Source of the DNA: Clostridiales bacterium
Lineage (GTDB): Bacteria; Bacillota_A; Clostridia; Oscillospirales; Oscillospiraceae
Reading direction: 5' to 3'
NCBI GenBank assembly: GCA_004553625.1
Contig: SFKX01000004.1
Location: 1 to 64,000 of the forward strand
DNA length: 64,000 nt
The translations under genes and the position numbers were made by a program. Numbering within the stretch: position 1 is the first letter of the stretch; each line of letters starts with the position of its first letter. A model generated the notes under the pieces. The model saw only the letters and a program-made list of their open reading frames with translations, had not been told where the DNA came from and ran no database searches. Positions 17,658-24,425 of this stretch are shown here, in pieces.

Positions 17658-18902
17658 ATGAACTATGAACACCTGCGCCGCGAGGACGCGGAAGTATTTG
17701 CCGCCATGGAGCGAGAGCTGCAGAGGCAGCGGGACCATATCGAGCTCATCGCATCGGAGAACTTCACCTCCCCTGCGGTGATGGAGGCCGTGGGCAGCCA
17801 CCTGACCAACAAATACGCCGAGGGCTACCCCGGCCGCCGCTTCTACGGCGGCTGCGAATATGTGGACGAGGTCGAGGAGATCTGCCGCCAGAGGGCCTGC
17901 GAGCTCTTCGGCGCGGAGCACGCGAACGTGCAGCCGCACTCGGGCTCCCAGGCGAACGTTGCGGTCTACCTGGCCCTGGTGAAGCCGGGCGACACGCTGA
18001 TGGGCATGGACCTCGCCTGCGGCGGCCACCTGACGCACGGCTCCCGCGCCTCGATAACGGGCAAATACTTCAACGTCCACGGCTACGGCGTGGACAAAAA
18101 TACGGAACTCATAGACTACGACGAGATGCGCCGCATGGCGCTCGAGCTCCGGCCGAAGATGATAATCGCCGGGGCCTCGGCCTACCCGCGCCTCATAGAC
18201 TGGGCCAAGATCCGCGAGATCTGCGACGAGGTCGGCGCCTACATGTTCGTGGACATGGCGCACATCGGCGGCCTGGTGGCGGGCGGGGCGCACCCCTCGC
18301 CCGTGCCGTACGCGGACGTCGTCACGACGACGACGCACAAGACCCTGCGCGGCCCGCGCGGCGCGCTCATCCTCTGCAAGGCGGAACTGGCAAAGAAGAT
18401 AGACTCCGCCATCTTCCCGGGCAGCCAGGGCGGCCCGCTGATGCACGTCATCGCGGGCAAGGCGGTCTGCCTGAAGGAGGCCATGCAGCCGGAGTTCGCG
18501 GAGTACCAGCACCAGGTGGTGAAGAACGCCGCGGCGCTTGCGGAGACCCTGGCGGAGGGCGGCGTGCGTCTGGTGTCCGGCGGGACGGACAATCACCTGC
18601 TCCTGGCGGACGTCATGAGCATGGGCGTCACGGGCCGGGACATGCAGGAGCGGCTGGACAGGGCGCACATCACGGCGAACAAGAACGCCATCCCCTTTGA
18701 CGAGCAGCCGCCGCACCTGGGCAGCGGCGTGCGCTTCGGCTCCCCCGCCGCAACGACCCGCGGCATGAAGGAGGCGGAGATGCGCCGGATAGGCGGGCTC
18801 ATCCTGCGCCTCATGCGCGAGGGGGAGGCCGCTGTGCCGGAGGTCCGGGCGGAGGTCATGGAGCTCTGCGAGCGCTTCCCGCTCTACCCCGGCGTGGTCT
18901 GA
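17658..18902 (+). CDS. glyA: Serine hydroxymethyltransferase
   Basis: GlyA converts serine and tetrahydrofolate into glycine and methylene-tetrahydrofolate. From the ATG at 17658 (GAGGAG, 10-base spacing) it encodes 414 residues. It has HIELIASENFTSPAV near the start, the YPGRRFYGG substrate segment and the PLP lysine in TTTTHKTLRGPRG near residue 228. A GTG at 17610 would add an untypical 16-residue extension next to the transcription start and is rejected. It has its own strong promoter. Its stop is 3 bases from the GTG of the following response regulator, which has no ribosome site of its own, so the regulator is probably translated by coupling to glyA. Confidence 0.97.
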   Translation: MNYEHLRREDAEVFAAMERELQRQRDHIELIASENFTSPAVMEAVGSHLTNKYAEGYPGRRFYGGCEYVDEVEEICRQRACELFGAEHANVQPHSGSQANVAVYLALVKPGDTLMGMDLACGGHLTHGSRASITGKYFNVHGYGVDKNTELIDYDEMRRMALELRPKMIIAGASAYPRLIDWAKIREICDEVGAYMFVDMAHIGGLVAGGAHPSPVPYADVVTTTTHKTLRGPRGALILCKAELAKKIDSAIFPGSQGGPLMHVIAGKAVCLKEAMQPEFAEYQHQVVKNAAALAETLAEGGVRLVSGGTDNHLLLADVMSMGVTGRDMQERLDRAHITANKNAIPFDEQPPHLGSGVRFGSPAATTRGMKEAEMRRIGGLILRLMREGEAAVPEVRAEVMELCERFPLYPGVV

Positions 18903-18905
18903 GCC

Positions 18906-19580
18906 GTGTACAGGGTGCTCGTCGTCGAGGACGACCCCGTCATCGCCGGGGCGGTCTGCGAGCGGCTGGAGAGCTGGGGCCTGGAGGCGCGCCGCGCGCG
19001 GGACTACGGCGCGGTGATGGAGGAATTCGCCGCCTTCGGCCCTCAGCTCGTGCTGCTGGACGTGTCCCTGCCGAGGTATTCGGGCTACCACTGGTGCGCC
19101 GAGATACGGAAGGTCTCAAAGGTCCCGGTCATGTTCATCTCGAGCGCGGCGGAGAACATGAACATCGTCATGGCCATGAACATGGGCGCGGACGACTTCG
19201 TCGCAAAACCCTTCGACCTGGACGTGCTGATGGCAAAGGTCCAGGCGCTGCTGCGCCGGAGCTACGACTTCGGCGCGCCCTCGCGGCTGCTGGACTGCGG
19301 GGGCGGGGCGCTGCTGGACCCGGCCTCCGGGACGGTGACGGCGGGCGGGGTGCGCCTGGAACTCACGAAGAACGAACTGCGCATCCTCCAGGCCCTTGCG
19401 GAAAAGCGCGGCAGCGTGGTGACGCGTGAGGAGCTGATGCTGCGCCTCTGGCAGACGGACAGCTTTGTGGACGAGAACACGCTCACGGTGAACGTCACGC
19501 GCCTGCGCCGCCGCCTGGCGGAGCTGGGCCTGGGCGAGCTCATAAAGACCCGCAAGGGCCTGGGCTATATAATCGACTAG
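18906..19580 (+). CDS. Response regulator, OmpR family (BceR-like)
   Basis: The 224 residues comprise a receiver domain and a winged-helix DNA-binding domain (about 130-224). The receiver has acidic pocket VVEDD at 6-10, phosphoacceptor Asp about 52 in LLDVSLPR, and switch Lys about 101 in FVAKPFD. The set of a membrane-bound HQIKTP kinase, an ABC ATPase and a large permease downstream identifies it as the regulator of a Bce-type peptide-antibiotic resistance module. Such regulators normally activate the ABC genes. The GTG start is 3 bases after glyA and has no visible ribosome site, implying translational coupling. The direct repeat before the ABC genes is a candidate target. Confidence 0.93.
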   Translation: MYRVLVVEDDPVIAGAVCERLESWGLEARRARDYGAVMEEFAAFGPQLVLLDVSLPRYSGYHWCAEIRKVSKVPVMFISSAAENMNIVMAMNMGADDFVAKPFDLDVLMAKVQALLRRSYDFGAPSRLLDCGGGALLDPASGTVTAGGVRLELTKNELRILQALAEKRGSVVTREELMLRLWQTDSFVDENTLTVNVTRLRRRLAELGLGELIKTRKGLGYIID

Positions 19581-19596
19581 TCCGGAGGTGTTGAAC

Positions 19597-20580
19597 TTGG
19601 GCCTCGGCGCGTATCTGCGCAGCCGCTGGCGCGGGATAGCGCTCTACCTGTTCTGCGCCGGGGCGAGCTTTGCGGTCTGGCGGCTCTACGGCCTGCCCTG
19701 GGAGCCGCTTTTTTACGTCTGGGCGCTGTGTACGGCGGCGGCGCTGCCCTGCCTGGTGTGGGATGCGGCCCGCTGTCTGGGCCGGAGCCGGGAGCTGGAG
19801 CTGCTGCGGCGGAACATCCGCGCCTCGATAGAGCGCCTGCCGGAGCCGCGCGGCCCCGTGGAGGCGGGCTACGACTCGCTCCTGCGCGAGCTCTGGGACG
19901 AGAAGGCCCGGCTGGAGGCGGAGTATTCCGCCGCCCGGCGCGAGGCCGAGGACTACTACGCCATGTGGGTCCACCAGATAAAAACGCCCATCGCCGCCCT
20001 GCGCCTGCTTTTGCAGCGGGAGCCGCGTTCGGATACGGCGGCGCTGCGGGCGGAGCTCTTCCGGATAGAGCAATATGTCGAGATGGTCCTGTCCTACCAG
20101 CGCCTGGGCGCGGGGACGGTGGACCTCGTCCTGCGCCGGACAGAGCTGGACTCTGTGGTGCGCTCCTGCGTGCGGAAGTACGCGCCGCTCTTCATCACGA
20201 AGAAGCTGCCGCTCGAGCTCGAGGAGACGGGGCTGGAGGCCGTGACAGACGAGAAGTGGCTGGCCTTCGTCATAGAGCAGCTGCTCTCGAACGCGCTGAA
20301 ATATACGGAAAAGGGCGGCATACGCATCCTGGCGGAGGGCCGGAGCCTGGTCATAGAGGACAGCGGCGCGGGCATCGCGCCGGAGGACCTGCCGCGCCTG
20401 GGCGAGCGCGGCTTCACGGGCTACAACGGCCGGGCCGAGCACGGCTCGACGGGCCTGGGGCTGTACCTCTGCCGCCGCATCTGCGGTCTTTTGGGCCACG
20501 GCCTGCGCTTCGAGTCGGAGCTGGGCCGTGGGACCCGGGCGATACTGAGCTTCCCCGAATACCGGCTCGAGGCCGAGTGA
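19597..20580 (+). CDS. Sensor histidine kinase, BceS-like
   Basis: This intramembrane-sensing kinase of about 327 residues has two close N-terminal membrane helices (roughly 15-60) with almost no extracellular loop, typical of BceS. It has the phosphoacceptor motif WVHQIKTPI (His near 126), an N-box with QLLSNALKYTEKG, and EDSGAGI and STGLGLYL ATP-binding boxes. The ribosome site GGAGG (19584-19588) fits the TTG at 19597 with 8-base spacing. The upstream GTG at 19588 overlaps that site and the TTG at 19591 is too close. These kinases usually sense antibiotics through the partner ABC permease rather than directly. It is 16 bases downstream of the regulator gene. Confidence 0.92.
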   Translation: MGLGAYLRSRWRGIALYLFCAGASFAVWRLYGLPWEPLFYVWALCTAAALPCLVWDAARCLGRSRELELLRRNIRASIERLPEPRGPVEAGYDSLLRELWDEKARLEAEYSAARREAEDYYAMWVHQIKTPIAALRLLLQREPRSDTAALRAELFRIEQYVEMVLSYQRLGAGTVDLVLRRTELDSVVRSCVRKYAPLFITKKLPLELEETGLEAVTDEKWLAFVIEQLLSNALKYTEKGGIRILAEGRSLVIEDSGAGIAPEDLPRLGERGFTGYNGRAEHGSTGLGLYLCRRICGLLGHGLRFESELGRGTRAILSFPEYRLEAE

Positions 20581-20595
20581 GCGGAGCCTTTCAAA

Positions 20596-20662
20596 AATGT
20601 CACATTGCGCGCCGGAATGTAAGCCAAAGCGATGGATTGCACTCCGGCGTTTCTGCTATCAT
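20596..20662 (+). promoter_or_regulatory. Promoter and candidate operator of the Bce-type ABC genes
   Basis: An extended -10, TGCTATCAT (20654-20662), with TTGCAC (20637-20642) at a short 14-base spacing marks a weak, activator-dependent promoter. Upstream, AATGTCA (20596) and AATGTAA (20616) are direct repeats exactly 20 bp apart. The first is also half of the palindrome AATGTCACATT. This layout fits an OmpR-family dimer site. Confidence 0.55.
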
Positions 20663-20694
20663 GGGGCCAGCTCAGACAAGAAGGAGGAGTCAGC

Positions 20695-21462
20695 ATGCCG
20701 CTGCTCGAAGTATCGGACCTCAAGAAGATCTACACCACCCGCTTCGGCGGCGCCCAGGTACAGGCGCTGTCGAGCGTGAGTTTTTCCGTCGCGGAGGGGG
20801 AATATGTCGCCATCATGGGCGAATCCGGCTCCGGCAAGACGACGCTTTTGAACATCCTGGCGGCGCTGGACAAGCCGAGTTCCGGCCGGGTCCTGCTGGA
20901 CGGGCGGGACATCACGGGCATCCCGGAGCGGGAGCTTTCTGCCTTCCGGCGTGACAAGCTGGGCTTTGTGTTCCAGGACTTCAACCTCCTGGACACCTTC
21001 ACCCTGCGGGACAACATCTTCCTGCCGCTGGTGCTTGCGGGGAAGAGCTTTGAGGAGATGAGCGGGCGGATAGGCCCGCTGGCGCAGAAGCTGGGCATCG
21101 CGGCGCTGCTGGACAAATACCCCTACGAGGTCTCCGGCGGCGAGAAGCAGCGCGCCGCGGTGGCCCGCGCGCTCATAACCCACCCGCGCATCGTCCTCGC
21201 GGACGAGCCGACGGGCGCGCTCGACTCCCGGGCGACGGACGCGCTTTTGCGCATGTTCGGGGAGATAAACGAGGAGGGCCAGACGATCCTCATGGTCACG
21301 CACTCGGTGAAGGCGGCGTCGCACGCGGGGCGGGTGCTCTTCCTGCGCGACGGCGAGGTGTATCACCAGCTCTACCGCGCGGGCCAGACGGCGGAGCAGA
21401 TGTTCGCCCGCATCTCGGACACGCTGACCGTTATCGCACAAGGCGGTGAGCTCCGTGCGTAA
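20695..21462 (+). CDS. ABC transporter ATP-binding protein, BceA-like
   Basis: This is the cytoplasmic ATPase of a Bce-type transporter. The 255 residues have all motifs in order: Walker A GESGSGKTTL near 42, Q-loop FQDFNLLD, signature VSGGEKQRAAVARA near 148, Walker B VLADEPTGALD and the switch histidine in MVTHS. AAGGAGG lies 7 bases before the ATG at 20695. It follows its sensor kinase by 114 bases that contain an own promoter. Its end overlaps the permease gene by 17 bases. The family removes peptide antibiotics such as bacitracin or nisin from their lipid-cycle targets; the substrate here is unknown. Confidence 0.94.
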   Translation: MPLLEVSDLKKIYTTRFGGAQVQALSSVSFSVAEGEYVAIMGESGSGKTTLLNILAALDKPSSGRVLLDGRDITGIPERELSAFRRDKLGFVFQDFNLLDTFTLRDNIFLPLVLAGKSFEEMSGRIGPLAQKLGIAALLDKYPYEVSGGEKQRAAVARALITHPRIVLADEPTGALDSRATDALLRMFGEINEEGQTILMVTHSVKAASHAGRVLFLRDGEVYHQLYRAGQTAEQMFARISDTLTVIAQGGELRA

Positions 21463-23536
21463 GCTCTCGTTCTACCCGCGTCTCGCGGCGCGGAGCATGA
21501 GGTCGAACCGCCGCTTCTACGTGCCGTATCTGCTCACGGTGATCGGCACGGCGGCGGCGTTCTACATCATGGCCGCCATCGTTGCGGACCCCGGCTCGAA
21601 GGAGCTGGCCTCCGGCACGGCGAACGGCCAGGTCTATGTCTCCATGTTCATGACGATAGGCCAGTTCGTGCTGGCGCTCTTCTCCTGCATCTTCCTGCTG
21701 TATACGAACAGCTTCCTCATGAAGCGGCGGCAGAAGGAGCTGGGGCTCTACAGCGTGCTGGGGATGAGCAAGCTGAACATCGCGGGGATCATGGTTTTCG
21801 AGTCTCTGTATATCGGCGTCATCGGGATAGGCGGCGGGCTGGCCGTGGGCATACTGCTGCACAAGCTGGTGAGCCTGCTGCTCTTCCGGCTGATGCGCCT
21901 GCCGGTACCCTTCGGCTTTTCGGTGCAGCCCATGGCCATCCTCGTCGTCGTGCTGTTTTTCGCGGCGCTCATCCTCCTGACGCTCATCACGAACCTCGCA
22001 AGAGTGGGCCTCTCCAAGCCGGTAGAGCTCCTGCGCAGCGGCAGCGTGGGCGAAAAGGAGCCCCGTGCCAGCTGGCTGCTCAGCCTGCTCGGCATCCTCT
22101 CCCTCGGCGCGGGCTACGCCATCGCCATGATGGTCAACAACGCCGCCATGGCCGTCGCGCTCTATTTCGTCGCGGTCATCGCGGTCATCATCGGGACCTA
22201 CTGCCTCTTCACCTCGGTGTCCATCGCGGTGCTCAAGGCGCTCCGGCGCAACAAGCGCTATTATTACAAGTCCAACCACTTCATCAGCGTCTCCGGCATG
22301 CTCTACCGGATGAAGCGCAACGCCGTGGGCCTTGCGAATATCTGCATCCTCTGCACGATGGTCATGGTCATGATAAGCGGGACGCTCTCGCTCTACCTCG
22401 GCAGCGAGGAGCAGGTGAACATCTACTGCCCGGCGGACGTCGTCGTGGAGACGACCTATTACGCCAGCTCCAACGCCGGCGAGGTCTATGACGAGGCGAC
22501 GGACACCGTCAGCATCGAGCACCACAGGCCCTACGACGCGGAGACCATGGACGCCTGGTTCGCGGACTGGTTCGCGCAGCGCGGGCTCGCGCCGGAGTCG
22601 GCCAAGGCGGTGGAGTATTTCGAGTTCACCGCGGAGGCCCCCGCGGGCGGCATAAGCCGGGTCATGGCCGTCTCGGCGGAGACCTACGCCCAGCTCACGG
22701 GCGAGGCGGCGCCGGAGCTGGCCCGGGGCGAGGCCCTGGCCCACATCCCCGCGTGCTATGAGCCCCGGGAGAGCTTCAGCTGCCTCACCAGTGACGGCGG
22801 GACGGTGGAGCTCGAGCTTGTGGGCGAGGCGAAGCTCAGGGCCTCGCAGATAGTGCTGAACATGGTGGCGATAAACTGGACGGAGGAGGACAGCGAGATC
22901 GTCCTCGTCGTAGCGGACCGCGCGGCGCTCCTGGAGCTCGTTTCGAGCCAGTATAACGGCTCCTACGTCTGGCGCGGCCAGTACGACTTCGCCGCCTCGG
23001 ACGAGGCGCTGGAGGCCGCTGTCGAGGACTACTGGGCCGCCTCGGGCGAGAACTCGGGCGTGGACGCCGGGTATTACGACGTCCTGCGCATAGACCTGCG
23101 CTCGGAGACGGAACGGGACGTCTACGGTCTCTCCGGCGGCTTCCTCTTCCTGGGCGTGTTCCTGGGCATCGTTTTCCTGATGGCGACGGTCCTGATAATT
23201 TACTACAAGCAGGTCTCGGAGGGCTACGAGGACAACGCCCGCTTCGACATCATGCGCAAGGTGGGCCTCTCTGAGCGCGAGGCGCGCAGGGCCATCCGCA
23301 GCCAGATCCTGACGGTGTTCTTCATGCCCATCCTGGTGGCGGCGGTACACATCGCCTTCGACTTCAAGCTGGTGGTGCTGCTTCTGCGGCTTTTCTCGCT
23401 GACGAACATGGGCCTGACGGCCCTCTGCACGCTGGGGACGCTCCTGGTGTTCTGCGCGGTCTACGCCGTGGTCTACGCCCTGACAGCGCGCTCGTATTAC
23501 CGGATCGTCCGCCCGAACGGCGAGAACGCCAGATAG
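21446..23536 (+). CDS. ABC transporter permease, BceB-like (FtsX domain)
   Basis: This membrane permease of 696 residues has the BceB plan. It begins FYPRLAARSMRSNRRFYVPYLLT, a typical amphipathic start. Ten predicted helices include two FtsX regions near each end. A large extracellular domain of about 200 residues (roughly 325-545) sits between helices 7 and 8, the ligand-sensing part in this family. GTG starts at 21446 or 21455 are possible; GGTGAG before the latter makes it slightly likelier. The gene overlaps the ATPase gene, so production is coupled. It forms a sensing complex with the upstream kinase in known systems. A 34-codon membrane peptide gene follows 12 bases after the stop. Confidence 0.93.
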   Translation: MSSVRKLSFYPRLAARSMRSNRRFYVPYLLTVIGTAAAFYIMAAIVADPGSKELASGTANGQVYVSMFMTIGQFVLALFSCIFLLYTNSFLMKRRQKELGLYSVLGMSKLNIAGIMVFESLYIGVIGIGGGLAVGILLHKLVSLLLFRLMRLPVPFGFSVQPMAILVVVLFFAALILLTLITNLARVGLSKPVELLRSGSVGEKEPRASWLLSLLGILSLGAGYAIAMMVNNAAMAVALYFVAVIAVIIGTYCLFTSVSIAVLKALRRNKRYYYKSNHFISVSGMLYRMKRNAVGLANICILCTMVMVMISGTLSLYLGSEEQVNIYCPADVVVETTYYASSNAGEVYDEATDTVSIEHHRPYDAETMDAWFADWFAQRGLAPESAKAVEYFEFTAEAPAGGISRVMAVSAETYAQLTGEAAPELARGEALAHIPACYEPRESFSCLTSDGGTVELELVGEAKLRASQIVLNMVAINWTEEDSEIVLVVADRAALLELVSSQYNGSYVWRGQYDFAASDEALEAAVEDYWAASGENSGVDAGYYDVLRIDLRSETERDVYGLSGGFLFLGVFLGIVFLMATVLIIYYKQVSEGYEDNARFDIMRKVGLSEREARRAIRSQILTVFFMPILVAAVHIAFDFKLVVLLLRLFSLTNMGLTALCTLGTLLVFCAVYAVVYALTARSYYRIVRPNGENAR

Positions 23537-23548
23537 GGGGCGCAAAAA

Positions 23549-23653
23549 GTGGACAACACAAAGCTGCTCGTCATCATCCTCATAGTCGCGCTCATCATCC
23601 TCATCATCGGCGCGGCGGTGGGCTTCGGCTGGGCGGAGCTGCCCCCGGCCTGA
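23549..23653 (+). CDS. Small single-pass membrane protein downstream of the BceAB-like genes
   Basis: A 34-codon frame starts with GTG at 23549, 12 bases after the permease stop. It has a good ribosome site, GGGGG at 23536-23540, with 8-base spacing. It encodes MDNTKLLVII, a hydrophobic helix of about 22 residues rich in Leu/Ile/Val/Ala/Gly, and a short tail GWAELPPA. The form is a single transmembrane helix with a tiny N-terminal tail. It lies inside the operon, before the strong terminator at 23,707-23,744. I know no named family. An accessory micropeptide of the transporter or kinase is an inference from position. Its end overlaps the 3' end of the convergent DUF6291-like frame by 50 bases. 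Confidence 0.6.
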   Translation: MDNTKLLVIILIVALIILIIGAAVGFGWAELPPA

Positions 23654-24302
23654 GCCCCGGCAAGGGCTCCGGCTCCTGGAACCAAAGCCTGTATACGATC
23701 TCCCCCGGCTCCGCTCCGCTCTCTGCGGCGCGGGGCCTTTTTTTCTCCGTTCCGCCAAAGCCAGGCAGGAAGGAAGCGGGGTTTTGAACATTTTCAACAG
23801 GTTTGTCAACAGCTTCCGGTGAGCCTATGTGCAAAACCGAATTTCTCCTCCCTTCCTTCCTTGAGTTTGAAGTTGAGGTTGATGTTGAAGTTGAAGTTGA
23901 TGTTGAGGTTGAGGTTGAGGTTGAATTTGAGTTTGAGGTTGAATTATATTTGGCATCGACCGGCATTTTTTCGTTCCGACTCGCATCGACCGGCATTTTT
24001 TCGCTCTGATCCGCATCCTCCTCGCGGGCTTCGGGCCAGCGTTTTCTGGAGTTCTGCCTGGCCCTGTCGCACTTTTCGCGGTACTTTTCCCGGTCCGAGT
24101 CTATCCTCGGCGCGACGAAGGTCCAGATGAGCTGCAGGCCCGGGCTCTCGAACTCCGGGGCCTCGCCGTCCAGGCCGTAGGCCAGGATGGCGTCCAGCAG
24201 CAGGCCGCGTTCCTCCAGGCTCAGCAGCGCCGCAGCGGCGCGCAGGTCCGCGTACAGCATCACCCCGGGCATCCCGGCGTTTTTGTTCTTCTCCTTCGGC
24301 AC
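23604..24302 (-). CDS. DUF6291-like protein with Ser/Thr/Asn repeat tract
   Basis: From the GTG at 24302 (GAAGGGGG, 8-base spacing) the frame encodes 232 residues. The first 90 look like the DUF6291 domain found in phage and Clostridia genomes: MLYADLRAAAALLSLEERGLL, then ESPGLQLIWTF, then YREKCDRARQNSRKRW. A 10-residue duplication containing EKMPVDA twice follows. After it come 28 residues of alternating Ser/Thr/Asn from a hexamer DNA repeat, then a tail. The last 45 residues read through the opposing terminator and overlap the micropeptide gene, so the C-terminus is doubtful; a frame change in the repeat may have extended it. The function is unknown; relatives often sit near phage replication genes. 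Confidence 0.7.
   Translation of the reverse strand: MPKEKNKNAGMPGVMLYADLRAAAALLSLEERGLLLDAILAYGLDGEAPEFESPGLQLIWTFVAPRIDSDREKYREKCDRARQNSRKRWPEAREEDADQSEKMPVDASRNEKMPVDAKYNSTSNSNSTSTSTSTSTSTSTSTSTSNSRKEGRRNSVLHIGSPEAVDKPVENVQNPASFLPGFGGTEKKRPRAAESGAEPGEIVYRLWFQEPEPLPGLRPGAAPPSRSPPPRR
23707..23744 (+). terminator. Terminator of the Bce-type operon
   Basis: GGCTCCGCTCCGC (23707-23719) pairs with GCGGCGCGGGGCC (23725-23737), 13 bp with one mismatch and one G-U. Seven T residues follow. It lies within the tail of the convergent DUF6291-like frame. Confidence 0.85.
23861..23944. repeat. Hexamer tandem repeat, 14 imperfect TTGANN units
   Basis: Fourteen consecutive units of TTGANN (mostly TTGAGG, TTGAAG, TTGATG) fill 84 bases. 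On the minus strand they encode a 28-residue Ser/Thr/Asn tract. As the unit is two codons, changes in copy number would keep frame. Confidence 0.95.
23953..24012. repeat. 30-bp tandem duplication
   Basis: Two adjacent 30-base copies beginning GCATCGACCGGCATTTTTTC encode the repeated EKMPVDA peptide of the DUF6291-like protein. Differences are limited to the last third of the unit. Confidence 0.85.
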
Positions 24303-24371
24303 AGGCCGCGCCCCCTTCCATTCAGGGGATAATATAGCGGTTTTCGCACAAAGCGCAAGTGCGCGCGCAAA

Positions 24372-24405
24372 AAAAGACTCCGCCAAAATTGACGGAGCCT
24401 TTTTG
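24372..24405 (-). terminator. Terminator of cstA
   Basis: On the minus strand GGCUCCGUC pairs with GGCGGAGUC around an AAUUUUG loop (24376-24399) using two G-U pairs. A run of T follows. Because of the G-U pairs the hairpin is stable only in the minus-strand transcript. Confidence 0.75.
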
Positions 24406-24425
24406 TATATTGTGCGGTGTGAGGC

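Noticed and set aside
21431..23809. A very long open frame (over 790 codons) antisense to the BceB-like permease
   Set aside because: High-GC codon use leaves antisense frames open; the sense strand has clear family motifs and the antisense product is low-complexity His/Arg/Asp-rich sequence.
23861..24012. CRISPR-like array
   Set aside because: Units are contiguous 6-bp and 30-bp tandem repeats within a coding sequence, with no unique spacers and no cas genes.
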